NCBI RefSeq assembly: GCF_010906925.1
Contig: NZ_VTVE01000003.1
Span: forward strand, 1 to 64,000
Reading direction: 5' to 3'
Origin: Pseudobutyrivibrio xylanivorans
GTDB lineage: Bacteria; Bacillota; Clostridia; Lachnospirales; Lachnospiraceae
Length of the DNA stretch: 64,000 nt
The notes beneath the pieces were generated by a model that worked only from the letters and a program-made list of their open reading frames with translations, was not told the origin of the DNA and searched no databases. Shown here piece by piece: positions 1 to 9,219 of the stretch (position 1 is the first letter of the stretch; the number at the start of each line of letters is the position of its first letter). Both the position numbers and the translations under genes were made by a program.

Positions 1-125
1 AGATGAGATATCCCCTCCTTCAAGGAGATAAGATCCCTTAAAGACGATAAGGTAGATAGGTTCAAGGTGTAAGTGTGGTAACACATTCAGCTGATGAATA
101 CTAATAGATCGAAGGTTTATTCTAA
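1..125 (+). rRNA. 23S ribosomal RNA, 3' end (partial)
   Basis: The first ~120 bases carry the conserved 3' terminal part of bacterial 23S rRNA, including the near-terminal string ending in 'actaatagatcgaagg'. The 5' part lies before the window. The exact 3' end is estimated. No 5S gene follows; five tRNA genes come instead. Confidence 0.9.
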
Positions 126-186
126 AAGATGTTAGCGTGTTCTCGTGACACTGTATGAAGTTTTGAGGTTGCTATAAATACCTTTT

Positions 187-260
187 GGCCTCATGGCTCA
201 GTTGGTTAGAGCGCCGCCCTGTCACGGCGGAGGTCGAGGGTTCAAGTCCCTCTGGGGTCG
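187..260 (+). tRNA. tRNA-Asp (anticodon GTC)
   Basis: A complete cloverleaf can be folded. The acceptor GGCCTCA pairs with TGGGGTC, the T-arm contains GGTTCAAGTCC, and the anticodon loop CTGTCAC places GTC at 221-223. CCA is not encoded. It is the first tRNA after 23S. Confidence 0.95.
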
Positions 261-280
261 TTGAATTTAATAAACAGTTT

Positions 281-353
281 GGGATCTTAGCTCAGCTGGG
301 AGAGCATCTGCCTTACAAGCAGAGGGTCACAGGTTCGAGCCCTGTAGGTCCCA
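281..353 (+). tRNA. tRNA-Val (anticodon TAC)
   Basis: The acceptor GGGATCT pairs with AGGTCCC, with discriminator A. Anticodon stem TCTGC/GCAGA encloses loop CTTACAA, giving TAC at 314-316. The T-arm contains GGTTCGAGCC. CCA is not encoded. Confidence 0.95.
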
Positions 354-385
354 TTTAAGTGAATATAGAAATATGTTAATAACAT

Positions 386-467
386 GGGCGGTTTCCCGAG
401 TGGCCAAAGGGGACAGACTGTAAATCTGCTGCAAATTGCTTCGGTGGTTCGAATCCACCACCGCCCA
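386..467 (+). tRNA. tRNA-Tyr (anticodon GTA), long variable arm
   Basis: A class II tRNA of 82 nt. The acceptor GGGCGGT pairs with ACCGCCC, the anticodon loop CTGTAAA places GTA at 420-422, and a long variable arm precedes the T-arm GGTTCGAATCC. The length and the GTA anticodon together mark bacterial tRNA-Tyr. Confidence 0.94.
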
Positions 468-480
468 TCTTTTTTAATAT

Positions 481-554
481 CGCGGGATGGAGCAGTCTGG
501 AAGCTCGCCGGGCTCATAACCCGGAGGTCGGTGGTTCAAATCCATCTCCCGCAA
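481..554 (+). tRNA. Initiator tRNA-fMet (anticodon CAT)
   Basis: The two known hallmarks of bacterial initiator tRNA are visible. The first base C481 is unpaired against A553 (the C1-A72 mismatch), and the anticodon stem ends in three consecutive G:C pairs (GGG/CCC) around the CTCATAA loop. The anticodon CAT lies at 515-517. This separates it from elongator tRNA-Met and tRNA-Ile2. Confidence 0.94.
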
Positions 555-575
555 CTCGGTGACTCGCCATTATGA

Positions 576-626
576 TTGCCTGACGGCAAAGAGGCTCGTC
601 GCTGTTCATGATTTGCTTCGCAAATC
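576..626 (+). other. tRNA spacer with two small perfect hairpins
   Basis: The 84-nt spacer between tRNA-fMet and tRNA-Phe is longer than the other spacers. It holds two short perfect stem-loops: TTGCC/GGCAA at 576-589 and GATTTG/CAAATC around CTTCG at 610-626. No U-run follows the second, so neither is a clear terminator. They may be RNA-processing sites or the remnant of a small inserted repeat. Confidence 0.5.
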
Positions 627-638
627 TTGAAATTTTGT

Positions 639-711
<73 letters not shown>

Positions 712-731
712 CTATTTTTATGTCAAATATA

Positions 732-762
732 GTCTTTAGGTTAATTCCTAAAGGCTTTTTTT
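732..762 (+). terminator. Rho-independent terminator of the rRNA-tRNA operon
   Basis: Stem GTCTTTAGG/CCTAAAGGC around a 6-nt loop, followed directly by seven T. It lies 20 nt after tRNA-Phe. The following ~240 nt up to 1005 are AT-rich and I see no gene in them. Confidence 0.85.
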
Positions 763-1005
763 GTTATATAGTCATAAGAAAACTTTTCGTAATTTTTAAG
801 TAAAGATTACTTTTTGCACCTAAAAGGTAAAAAAAGAGCCACCAAGAAAGCCTAAAATATAGGATAATTCTAAAAGTGGCGAGATTTATTAAGATATTTG
901 GTTTTTTGAAAAATGAATTAAAATTTACAGACTATTGCATCAATAGTTGAAACGTGATACCATGGATTTGCACGCGCCACTAAAGCAGTGCAAAGGAGAG
1001 GTGTT

Positions 1006-2433
1006 ATGTTTATAGGTAGAAAGAACGAAGTAGAAAAACTAAGTGGTTTTTACGAAGGGGACAAATGTGCTATCGCGGTTGTATCCGGTCAGATAGGTAT
1101 TGGAAAGACTACATTACTTCAAGAGTTTGCACAGGATAAAAAGGGGTTATTTTTTGAGGCATATGAGACTACTGGCAAGCACCAGATGGAGCGTCTCAGC
1201 TCATACATGGGCAGCAAGAAAACCTTTGATCCAGCAGGCTTCTGCAAAGAAATTTCAAAGAGAGCTGCAAAAGAAAAACAGCTTATTATCATTGATCAAT
1301 ATCCAAATATTGTGAAGGCAGATCCGGAATTTGATAAAGTACTCCATGATTTTGTTGTTGGAGAATGGAAGGATTTACCAATTAAATTAATATTGTGTTC
1401 TGATGCTTTTATGCTTGTAGACAAGTATATTAAGGGGAAAAAGGCCATCTGGAGTAAGAATATTGACTTGGATTTAGTATTAGAGCCATTGGGCTTCTAT
1501 GATTCATGCGAGTTTTTTGATGATGCTAGTCCTAAGGAAGCAGCATTTCTTTATGGTATTACAGGTGGTATTCCTTATAATCTTGCTAGAGTTGCTGCAT
1601 TACTAGGTGTATCAGGATTTGAAGATTTTGGCCTTACACAGGTTTCAGAAGAGGACAAGATCAAGCAGATTGCTGCTAGACTTTTCTTATGCGGTAGATC
1701 AAGTGTTGGTCTTAATCCAGAGCAGGTAATGTCCACAGAGCTTAGAGAGCTAGCATATTATAATTACATGCTTGCAACATTGGCTAGTGGCCTTAATAGA
1801 GTTAATCAGATATCAGCTGCAGTAGATAAGCCAAAGGACGTAGTAGTTCCTTATTTGAATTCACTTATGGCAATTGGCGTATGTACTAAAGATACAGCTA
1901 TTACTGAGGTTACTAATAGAAAAAAGACAAGATATTCAATCGTAAATACAAGTACGCTTTTCTGGTACAAATATGTGGTTCCTAATTTCGATATGTACAT
2001 GTCAGGTGATATTGACGGTATGTGGGACCATATAAAAGAAAATATTCAAGACTATATGAAAGAGGTATTCATTAAAATTTGTGGAGAATACCTTGAAAAT
2101 GAAAGTGATAAGAATCAGCTTCCATTCACTGTTGAGGAGATTGGAAACTGGTGGGTTAATGATGATGAAGCCGGCACAACGGATGGCTTTGATTTAGTTT
2201 CACTTGGTAAATGCGAGAATAAGGCGGCTACTATATTCGCGCAGTGTTACTACAACAATGAGCCAATTGAGGTTGCACAGCTTAAGTCGCTTATTGAGAA
2301 GACAAAACAGCTTCACCGTCAGGGAGATGCATTCTACATAGTATTTGCAAATGCAGGATTCCATGAAAATGCTATTACCATTTCATCAGCAATCAAAAAT
2401 ATTATGTTGATTACCTTAGATGAAATGAGATAA
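1006..2433 (+). CDS. AAA-type ATPase of the Arch_ATPase / DUF234 family
   Basis: A 475-residue predicted P-loop ATPase of the archaeal-type STAND-like family (PF01637 with a DUF234-like C-terminus). Its cellular role is not established. Visible are the N-terminal FIGRKNE motif, Walker A GQIGIGKTT at residues 28-36 and a Walker B-like LIIIDQ near residue 97. The C-terminal third has the nuclease-like DUF234 layout, but the usual E-C-K core appears as AQC, so nuclease activity is doubtful. The ATG at 1006 is chosen because AAGGAGAG lies 5 nt upstream; an in-frame GTG at 988 has no such site. It stands alone between the tRNA operon and the transketolase genes. Confidence 0.75.
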   Translation: MFIGRKNEVEKLSGFYEGDKCAIAVVSGQIGIGKTTLLQEFAQDKKGLFFEAYETTGKHQMERLSSYMGSKKTFDPAGFCKEISKRAAKEKQLIIIDQYPNIVKADPEFDKVLHDFVVGEWKDLPIKLILCSDAFMLVDKYIKGKKAIWSKNIDLDLVLEPLGFYDSCEFFDDASPKEAAFLYGITGGIPYNLARVAALLGVSGFEDFGLTQVSEEDKIKQIAARLFLCGRSSVGLNPEQVMSTELRELAYYNYMLATLASGLNRVNQISAAVDKPKDVVVPYLNSLMAIGVCTKDTAITEVTNRKKTRYSIVNTSTLFWYKYVVPNFDMYMSGDIDGMWDHIKENIQDYMKEVFIKICGEYLENESDKNQLPFTVEEIGNWWVNDDEAGTTDGFDLVSLGKCENKAATIFAQCYYNNEPIEVAQLKSLIEKTKQLHRQGDAFYIVFANAGFHENAITISSAIKNIMLITLDEMR

Positions 2434-2484
2434 TATTGACCCGGTCAGGCAGGCTGACTAGGTACACGTTTTAGGAGGAGAACA

Positions 2485-3309
2485 ATGACAAATCAAGAGC
2501 TAAAGAAAACAGCTAATGAGGTTCGCAAGGGCATCATCGAAGGTGTTCACGCAGCTAAGGCTGGTCATCCAGGCGGATCTTTATCAGCAACAGAGGTATT
2601 TACTTACCTTTACTTTGAAGAGATGAATATTGACCCAAAGAATCCAAAGAAGGCAGATCGTGATAGATTTGTGCTTTCAAAGGGACATACTGCTCCAGGT
2701 CTTTATTCTACACTTGCTCAGAGGGGTTTTTTCCCAGTAGAAGATTTAAAGGGCCTTCGTAGCATTGGCTCACACCTTCAGGGTCATCCATGTGTGCAGC
2801 ATACACCTGGTATTGACGCATCATCTGGTTCACTTGGACAGGGTATATCTGTTGCAGTAGGAATGGCTCTTTCTGCAAAGCTCTCAAATGAATCATATAG
2901 AGTATATACTCTTCTTGGAGATGGTGAGATTCAGGAAGGTCAGGTATGGGAAGCATCAATGTTCGCAGCAGCAAAGAACCTTGATAACCTTTGTGTAATC
3001 GTTGATAACAACGGACTCCAGATTGATGGACGTATTGAGGATGTTAACAGCCCATATCCTATTCCAGACAAGTTCAGAGCATTTAATTTCCATGTAGTAG
3101 AAGTTGCAGACGGAAATGATTTTGATCAGCTCAGAGCAGCTTTCAAAGAGGCACGTGAGACAAAAGGCCAGCCAACAGCTATCATCATGAAGACTGTTAA
3201 GGGCAAGGGCGTTTCATTCATGGAGAACCAGGTGGGATGGCACGGAAAAGCTCCTAACGACGAGGAGTATGCTATCGCTATGGAAGAATTGGGAAAGGCT
3301 GGTGAGTAA
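2485..3309 (+). CDS. Transketolase, N-terminal (TPP-binding) subunit
   Basis: A 274-residue protein equal to the N-terminal half of transketolase, the thiamine-diphosphate enzyme that moves two-carbon units between sugar phosphates in the non-oxidative pentose phosphate pathway. Visible are HPGGSLS and SKGHTAPGLY near the N-terminus and the TPP/Mg2+ motif GDGEIQEGQVWEA with the downstream NN pair. The length fits the split form of anaerobic Firmicutes and archaea. An AGGAGGAG site precedes the ATG. The second half follows after 2 nt, so the pair is co-translated. A small GTCAG/CTGAC hairpin lies in the leader. Confidence 0.93.
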   Translation: MTNQELKKTANEVRKGIIEGVHAAKAGHPGGSLSATEVFTYLYFEEMNIDPKNPKKADRDRFVLSKGHTAPGLYSTLAQRGFFPVEDLKGLRSIGSHLQGHPCVQHTPGIDASSGSLGQGISVAVGMALSAKLSNESYRVYTLLGDGEIQEGQVWEASMFAAAKNLDNLCVIVDNNGLQIDGRIEDVNSPYPIPDKFRAFNFHVVEVADGNDFDQLRAAFKEARETKGQPTAIIMKTVKGKGVSFMENQVGWHGKAPNDEEYAIAMEELGKAGE

Positions 3310-3311
3310 GT

Positions 3312-4250
3312 ATGGCAGACGTTAAGAAAATCGCAACTCGTGAGAGCTACGGTAATGCTCTTGTCGCTTTAGGCGAAAAATATGATAATCTTGTAGTTTT
3401 GGATGCAGACCTTGCAGAGGCTACAAAGACAGGAATTTTTAAGAAAGCTTATCCAGACCGTCACATTGATTGTGGTATTGCAGAGTCAAATATGGTTGGC
3501 ATTGCAGCTGGTCTTGCTAGTACAGGAAAGGTTCCATTCTGCAGTTCATTCGCAATGTTCGCAGCAGGTCGTGCATTTGAGCAGGTACGTAACTCAGTTG
3601 GTTACCCACATCTCAATGTTAAGATTGGTGCTACTCACGCTGGTATTTCAGTAGGTGAGGATGGTGCATCACACCAGTGTAACGAGGATATCGCACTTAT
3701 GCGTACAATCCCAGGCATGACAATCATCAATCCTTCTGATGATGTAGAGGCAAAGGCTGCAGTTGAGGCAGCATATAAGATGGATGGTCCAGTTTACCTT
3801 AGATTTGGACGTCTTGCAGTACCTGTAATCAACGACAACGCTGATTACAAGTTTGAGATTGGTAAGGGCGTAGTTCTTAAAGAGGGCAAGGACCTTACAA
3901 TCATCGCTACAGGTCTTGAAGTAAATGAGTCTCTTGAGGCTGCTAAGAAGCTTGCAGAGGACGGAATTGATGCAGAAGTAATCAACATCCATACAATCAA
4001 GCCAATCGATGCAGACCTTATTGTAAAGAGCGCATCAAAGACAGGAAAGGTTGTTACAGTTGAGGAGCACTCAGTTATCGGTGGTCTCGGCGGTGCTGTA
4101 GCAGAAGTTCTTTCTGAGAAGTGCCCAACAAAGATGCTTCGTATCGGTGTTAAGGACACATTTGGTGAGTCAGGTCCAGCTGTTAAGCTTCTTGAAAAGT
4201 ATGAGCTTGATGCAGCAGGAATTTACAAGCAGATTAAGGCTTTTTTATAA
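3312..4250 (+). CDS. Transketolase, C-terminal (pyrimidine-binding) subunit
   Basis: A 312-residue partner of the preceding gene, carrying the pyrimidine-binding and C-terminal domains. Typical motifs are DADLAEATKT, the GIAESNMVGIAAGLA segment with the catalytic Glu that activates thiamine diphosphate, and HAGISVGEDGASHQ. The two products together form a complete transketolase that links glycolytic and pentose phosphate intermediates. The gene starts 2 nt after its partner's stop and ends before a strong terminator, so it closes a two-gene operon. Confidence 0.93.
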   Translation: MADVKKIATRESYGNALVALGEKYDNLVVLDADLAEATKTGIFKKAYPDRHIDCGIAESNMVGIAAGLASTGKVPFCSSFAMFAAGRAFEQVRNSVGYPHLNVKIGATHAGISVGEDGASHQCNEDIALMRTIPGMTIINPSDDVEAKAAVEAAYKMDGPVYLRFGRLAVPVINDNADYKFEIGKGVVLKEGKDLTIIATGLEVNESLEAAKKLAEDGIDAEVINIHTIKPIDADLIVKSASKTGKVVTVEEHSVIGGLGGAVAEVLSEKCPTKMLRIGVKDTFGESGPAVKLLEKYELDAAGIYKQIKAFL

Positions 4251-4260
4251 GATAATTATT

Positions 4261-4290
4261 AAGGGCACATCCATGTGATGTGCCTTTTTT
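4261..4290 (+). terminator. Terminator after the transketolase operon
   Basis: GGCACATC pairs with GATGTGCC (extended by flanking A:T pairs) around a 5-nt loop and is followed by a T-run. Confidence 0.85.
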
Positions 4291-4346
4291 CATTAGAAAA
4301 TTTTCAATAGATGAAGTTGTAAGTTGATTACGTATAGGTGGGGATT

Positions 4347-4748
4347 ATGTTAAAAGAAGTGTTAACTGTTAATGTAGATATAAAAGAAGAGTATGAAGTA
4401 AAGGGACAATCTGGCTCAGCAAAGATGATACTATTTGAAGGCTATATAGATTGTGATGCTTTTAAAGGGAAGATAATGCCGGGAGGAGTAGACACTCAAA
4501 GACAAAAGCCAGGAGAAAATGTGACTCTTTCAGCAAGATATATTGTTGAAGGAACTGATAATGAAGGAAAAGAATGTAAACTATTCATCGAGAATAATGG
4601 TGAAATATTAGAAGATGGTACTATTGTTACTAGACCAGTAATATATACTGACAGCGAAGCGCTTTCCTACATAGAAAAAGCCGAGCTAACAGGCACTGTA
4701 GAGGCAAGTCAGCTCGGCGTAATAATTCATATTTATACGAACTTGTAA
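4347..4748 (+). CDS. DUF3237 family protein
   Basis: A 133-residue cytosolic protein with no signal or membrane segment. The pattern GGVDTQ, then LSARYIVEGTDNEGK and FIENNGE, matches the DUF3237 family of small barrel-like proteins, whose function is unknown. The ATG at 4347 is preferred to an in-frame GTG at 4338, because AGGTGGGG lies just before it. The 3' end overlaps the 3' end of the convergent aldose epimerase gene by 16 nt, so no separate terminator fits between them. Confidence 0.72.
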   Translation: MLKEVLTVNVDIKEEYEVKGQSGSAKMILFEGYIDCDAFKGKIMPGGVDTQRQKPGENVTLSARYIVEGTDNEGKECKLFIENNGEILEDGTIVTRPVIYTDSEALSYIEKAELTGTVEASQLGVIIHIYTNL

Positions 4749-5767
4749 ATTGTAGTAGAGTGAGCCTTTACGCCAGCCTTTGCAATTGGCTGTGCAAACT
4801 CTGGTACATTGATAGCATTTGGGAAGAACTGTGATTCAAAGCAAACACCGTAGCGCTTGTCATATGGGAAATCACCCTTTCCAATATGAGAAGAATCAAG
4901 ATAGTTACCAGCATAAAGCTGTACGCCAGGTAAATCTGTATAAACTTCCATCTTTCTGCCGCTCTCAGGGTCTTCAAGTGTACAACTTGGCTTAGTGAGA
5001 GATGGGTTATTTAAGCAGTAATTGTGGTCAAAACCACCAGCCCATTTAAGCTGATCATAATCTGCTTCTGTATCCTTAATAAGTGGCTTTGGAGTAGTGA
5101 AATCCATTGGAGTGCCCTTAACATCGCGGCATTCTCCGTGTGGAATAGACTCAGAATCAGTGTGTGTGTACTTGTCAGCATCAATCCATACAATCTCGTT
5201 CATTACGGAACCTGAGTCATGTCCATTAAGGTTAAAGTAAGAATGGTTAGTTGGGTTGAAGATTGTATCAACATTAGAAACCCCTGAATATTCAAGCTTT
5301 AAAGCATTGTCATCAGAAAGAGTATATGTGATTGTGATGTCCATCTCACCTGGGAAACCACATTCCATATCTGCTTTGTGACAAGTAAATGTAATATGGC
5401 TATCGTCAACTGACTCAACATCCCAAATACGCTTGTGCATTGGATTGAATCCAGAGTGCAAGTTGTTCTTGCCGTCATTGGCATCAAGCTTGTACTCAAC
5501 ACCATTTAAAGTGAATTTAGAATCGCCGATGCGGTTGCCGTTAGGGCAGATGCAGCAGCCAAAACCAGGACCATTTACAAAATAGTCTTCGATTTTCTCA
5601 TATCCTAAAACAACATCTGAAAGGATACCCTCAGAATCTGGAACCCAAAACTCTAATAGGTTGCATCCATAGTTCATTATTTTAGCTTGCATACCATTTT
5701 TATTTACAAGTGTGTAAGCAATGATATCTTCGCCGTTTTTAGTGACGCCTAATTTTTCTTTTTCCAC
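4733..5767 (-). CDS. galM: Aldose 1-epimerase (mutarotase)
   Basis: A 344-residue enzyme of the galactose mutarotase family, interconverting alpha and beta anomers of aldoses before phosphorylation. Visible are NLHSG, the NHSYFNLNG segment with the catalytic His, and GVCFESQFFPNAIN with the catalytic Glu near the C-terminus. The start is set at GTG 5767, because GGGAGG lies 7 nt upstream and the resulting length matches the family; an upstream ATG at 5824 would add 19 unconserved residues. It is transcribed towards the DUF3237 gene and overlaps its end. Confidence 0.9.
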   Translation of the reverse strand: MEKEKLGVTKNGEDIIAYTLVNKNGMQAKIMNYGCNLLEFWVPDSEGILSDVVLGYEKIEDYFVNGPGFGCCICPNGNRIGDSKFTLNGVEYKLDANDGKNNLHSGFNPMHKRIWDVESVDDSHITFTCHKADMECGFPGEMDITITYTLSDDNALKLEYSGVSNVDTIFNPTNHSYFNLNGHDSGSVMNEIVWIDADKYTHTDSESIPHGECRDVKGTPMDFTTPKPLIKDTEADYDQLKWAGGFDHNYCLNNPSLTKPSCTLEDPESGRKMEVYTDLPGVQLYAGNYLDSSHIGKGDFPYDKRYGVCFESQFFPNAINVPEFAQPIAKAGVKAHSTTIYKFV

Positions 5768-5953
5768 GTGAAAACCTCCCTGAATATTTAAAATAGAATC
5801 CCGCTGTGCCATAAAAGACCACATAGATAATGATAAAGGTCTAATGGGGTAAATACAAGATTTAAGCTGTATTTAAGCAAATTTTCGAAGTGTAAATGTC
5901 AAAGAAATGCCATTTGTCTTGTTAATGATTTTGAGAATGATTAAAATAAAAAT

Positions 5954-8161
5954 ATGAGTGAATCGGCGAAAAAACGAAGGATAGCAGATAAAAAAATCTT
6001 TCGATTAATAAAATTGCAAATCGTACTATTACTCATTCTTGTGGCAGGTATTACCTATTACTACGCCAGTGGGTACGCAGCTGAAGTCTCTGCACTGAAA
6101 GCAGAGGCTATTAATATTGTAAAACATTCTAGTGTAGATACGTTTAGGCAGATAGAGACTAGCGAAGTTTACGATTCAAATGGTAATACCATTTCAATTC
6201 TTAAGGGCGAAAAGGATGTATATTATATTACCTACGATCATATCCCGACTTATGTCTGCGAGGCCCTTATTTCCATTGAGGACAAGAAATTTTATAAGCA
6301 CAGCGGAGTGGATTATAAAGCTATAGCTAGAGCTATTTTTGCTATGATGAAAGATGGCGAGGTAACTCAGGGAGGAAGTACTATAACTCAGCAGCTTGCC
6401 AGAACTATTTTCTTAAGCAATGAGAAAACATGGCAGAGAAAAGTAGAGGAAATATATATAGCTTCAGAAATGGAGAAAAAATACTCCAAGGAGCAAATTC
6501 TTGAGTTCTATCTTAACAATGTATATTTTGCCAATGGATATTATGGAATTCAGGCGGCAGCAAAGGGTTATTTCAGCAAGGATGTGACAGAGCTTAGCTT
6601 GTCTGAAATATGCTATTTACTAGCGATTCCAAACAGTCCTACATATTATGATCCTGTAATTAATCCTCAGAATACAATTACTAGAAGAGATTTAATTCTT
6701 ACATCTATGTACAAGGATGGAGTAATAGATGAGAAGACATACAACAATGCAAAAAAACAGGAGATTGTACTTGAAAGGCCTGATAGCGTAAAAAACAATT
6801 ATGTAGAAACTTACGTATATTATTGTGCTACAAAGGCATTGATGGAGACTGAAGGCTTTGAATTTAAAAATGATTTTGCATCAGAAGAGGCAAAAGAAGC
6901 ATATGAAAGAGCTTACGAGGAAGCTTACAACAATTGTAATGCAAGTCTTTTTACATCGGGCTATAGAATATACACATCCATAGATTTAAATAAGCAGCAG
7001 AAACTACAAACAACCATAGACACAAAGCTAGAGGAATTTACAGATGTAAATGACGAAGGAATACTTGCGCTTCAGGGGGCAGGAGTATGCATAGATAATA
7101 GCACTGGAATGACAGTGGCTATAGTTGGTGGTAGGAGTCAGGACGTTTCAGGATACACTTTAAACAGGGCATTTCAAAGCTTTAGACAGCCGGGAAGTTC
7201 TATAAAGCCGCTTATTGTTTATACCCCAGCTTTAGAGATGGGCTACACTCCAAATGACATAGTGATGGATGAGAAATTTGAAGGTGGACCTGAAAATGCT
7301 GGAGGAAAATATGCTGGAGAAATAACACTTAGAGATGCTGTAGCATATTCAAAGAATACAGTAGCATGGCAGCTATATGAGCAGGTGACACCAGAAAAGG
7401 GCATTGGATACTTGAATACCCTTGGATTTAGTCATATAGAAAAGGATGATTATGGAATGGCGGCGTGCCTTGGTGGACTTACAGTAGGTGTAAGCCCTCT
7501 AGAGATGGCAAAGGGTTATGCAACCATATTTAACGATGGTTATATGAGAGATCCAGGATGCATCATGAAGATAACAGATGCAGCTGGAAATATCCTATAC
7601 GAAGCCAACCAGGAAGAGGTGCAAGTTTATCAAGAAAATGCTGCCAGAACTATGACAGATATGCTACAATCAGTAATAGCGGTCGGTACAGCAAAGGGAA
7701 ATGATTTAGGTGAAATGCCTTGTGCTGGTAAAACAGGAACTACCAATAGTAACCGAGATGGATGGTTTGTTGGATACACTCAGTATTACACCACTAGCGT
7801 GTGGGTGGGATATGACATTCCAAAACAGATGCCTGGATTGACAGGGTCATCTTATCCGGCAGCTATTTGGCAGGAATACATGATGGATATTCATGAGGGT
7901 TTGCTTCCGGCAGAGTTTTTAAGGCCAGTGGAATACATTGGCACTGAAGAGCAGCAGGAAGAACCGGTGATAGATGAGGAAGAAAGCCCTGAGGACCAGG
8001 AGGGCCAGGGGGAATTTGATCAGGAGAATCCTCAAGAAGATGATGATACAGTAACATATCAGCTGGTGACTCAGACATTTGATGGAACTGAGATTCCACC
8101 GGGGGTAATTCCTGAGAACGCAACAGATATACAGATTACTACGACTACAGAAGGTCAGTAA
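5954..8161 (+). CDS. Class A penicillin-binding protein (transglycosylase/transpeptidase)
   Basis: A 735-residue bifunctional peptidoglycan synthase. A short basic cytoplasmic N-terminus and one membrane helix (about residues 21-42) are followed by a GT51 glycosyltransferase with EDKKFYKHSG (catalytic Glu near residue 108) and GGSTITQQLARTIF. The transpeptidase has SSIK at 415-418 with the acylated Ser, SKN, and KTGTTN near residue 591. A Glu/Asp-rich tail of ~70 residues follows. It polymerises lipid II and cross-links peptides outside the membrane. The ribosome site is weak. MurC and MurA elsewhere in the window supply the same pathway. Confidence 0.92.
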   Translation: MSESAKKRRIADKKIFRLIKLQIVLLLILVAGITYYYASGYAAEVSALKAEAINIVKHSSVDTFRQIETSEVYDSNGNTISILKGEKDVYYITYDHIPTYVCEALISIEDKKFYKHSGVDYKAIARAIFAMMKDGEVTQGGSTITQQLARTIFLSNEKTWQRKVEEIYIASEMEKKYSKEQILEFYLNNVYFANGYYGIQAAAKGYFSKDVTELSLSEICYLLAIPNSPTYYDPVINPQNTITRRDLILTSMYKDGVIDEKTYNNAKKQEIVLERPDSVKNNYVETYVYYCATKALMETEGFEFKNDFASEEAKEAYERAYEEAYNNCNASLFTSGYRIYTSIDLNKQQKLQTTIDTKLEEFTDVNDEGILALQGAGVCIDNSTGMTVAIVGGRSQDVSGYTLNRAFQSFRQPGSSIKPLIVYTPALEMGYTPNDIVMDEKFEGGPENAGGKYAGEITLRDAVAYSKNTVAWQLYEQVTPEKGIGYLNTLGFSHIEKDDYGMAACLGGLTVGVSPLEMAKGYATIFNDGYMRDPGCIMKITDAAGNILYEANQEEVQVYQENAARTMTDMLQSVIAVGTAKGNDLGEMPCAGKTGTTNSNRDGWFVGYTQYYTTSVWVGYDIPKQMPGLTGSSYPAAIWQEYMMDIHEGLLPAEFLRPVEYIGTEEQQEEPVIDEEESPEDQEGQGEFDQENPQEDDDTVTYQLVTQTFDGTEIPPGVIPENATDIQITTTTEGQ

Positions 8162-8190
8162 TAATAAAGTAATGGAGGATTTAGGAGAGT

Positions 8191-9135
8191 ATGGCAAAGT
8201 ATGGATTTGGGTTGGATTTAGGTGGCACAACATGTAAGTGCGGCTTATTTACAAATGAAGGAGAACTACTTGATAAGTGGGAAGTACCTACAGATACTAG
8301 CAATGGTGGAGTTAATATTCTTAAGAACTTAGCTACAGCAGTTAAGGAAAAGATGGCAGAGAAAAACATCTCAGCTGATGATGTTTCAGGTGTAGGTATC
8401 GGTATTCCGGGACCTGTATCAGGAGATGGTGTTGTAAATCGCTGTGTAAACTTAGGTTGGGGCGTTTTCAATGTAGAAAAAGAATTCTCAGATGAGCTTG
8501 GCGGAATAAAAGTAAAAGCAGGAAATGACGCAAATGTAGCAGCTCTTGGCGAGGCTTGGATGGGAGCAGCTAAGGAATATTCAAGCTCAGTAATGGTTAC
8601 ACTTGGAACTGGTGTAGGCGGCGGAGTAATTATCAATGATGAAATCATCACAGGTGCAGCAGGTGCAGCAGGTGAGATTGGACATATCAGAGTAAACTAT
8701 ACAGAGGAGATGACTTGCGGATGCGGTAATCATGGATGTCTCGAGCAGTATTGCTCAGCTACAGGTATCGCTCGTCTTGCAAAGATTCGCCTTGCTATGA
8801 ATGAGGATGAAAGCGGACTTAGAGCTATTCCTACAGAGAATATTGATGCAAAGGCAGTATTTGACGAGGCTAAGAAGGGCGATGTAGTTGCAAAAGAAGT
8901 TGTAAAGCGCGCATGCGAGTACTTGGCTCAAGGTCTTCAGGTTATCTCAGCCGTTGTAAACCCAGAGGCATTTGTTATTGGAGGCGGTGTTTCTAAGGCT
9001 GGACAGATTCTTATCGATGAAGTTGAGTATAGATTCAACCAAATCGCATTCCACGGATGCCGCAATACTAAAATTATTCTTGCAACACTTGGCAACGACG
9101 CAGGTATCTATGGAGCGATGAAGCTTATCCTTTAA
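8191..9135 (+). CDS. glcK: ROK-family glucokinase
   Basis: A 314-residue sugar kinase that phosphorylates glucose at C6 with ATP. The ATP-binding motif GLDLGGTTCKCG stands at the N-terminus, GTGVGGG in the middle, and the ROK zinc signature CGCGNHGCLEQYCS near residues 175-190, with the conserved EIGH just before it. Length and motifs match Firmicute glucokinases. A strong GGAGG-type site precedes the ATG. It lies 29 nt after the penicillin-binding protein and may share its transcript. A bidirectional terminator follows. Confidence 0.9.
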   Translation: MAKYGFGLDLGGTTCKCGLFTNEGELLDKWEVPTDTSNGGVNILKNLATAVKEKMAEKNISADDVSGVGIGIPGPVSGDGVVNRCVNLGWGVFNVEKEFSDELGGIKVKAGNDANVAALGEAWMGAAKEYSSSVMVTLGTGVGGGVIINDEIITGAAGAAGEIGHIRVNYTEEMTCGCGNHGCLEQYCSATGIARLAKIRLAMNEDESGLRAIPTENIDAKAVFDEAKKGDVVAKEVVKRACEYLAQGLQVISAVVNPEAFVIGGGVSKAGQILIDEVEYRFNQIAFHGCRNTKIILATLGNDAGIYGAMKLIL

Positions 9136-9161
9136 TTTGAAATCAGATTTATAATAACACG

Positions 9162-9205
9162 AAAAAAAGACTTGTAACTTCAGCCAAAGTTACAAGTCTT
9201 TTTTA
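9162..9205. terminator. Bidirectional terminator between glcK and the TetR gene
   Basis: A perfect 14-bp stem (AAGACTTGTAACTT at 9167-9180 with its complement at 9187-9200), a 6-nt loop, an A-run on the left and a T-run on the right. It can end transcription from both convergent genes. Confidence 0.9.
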
Positions 9206-9219
9206 ATCAAGGGTTTAAA

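Noticed and set aside
287-575. Two open frames across the tRNA cluster
   Set aside because: They run through tRNA-Val, -Tyr and -fMet, which are certain RNA genes.
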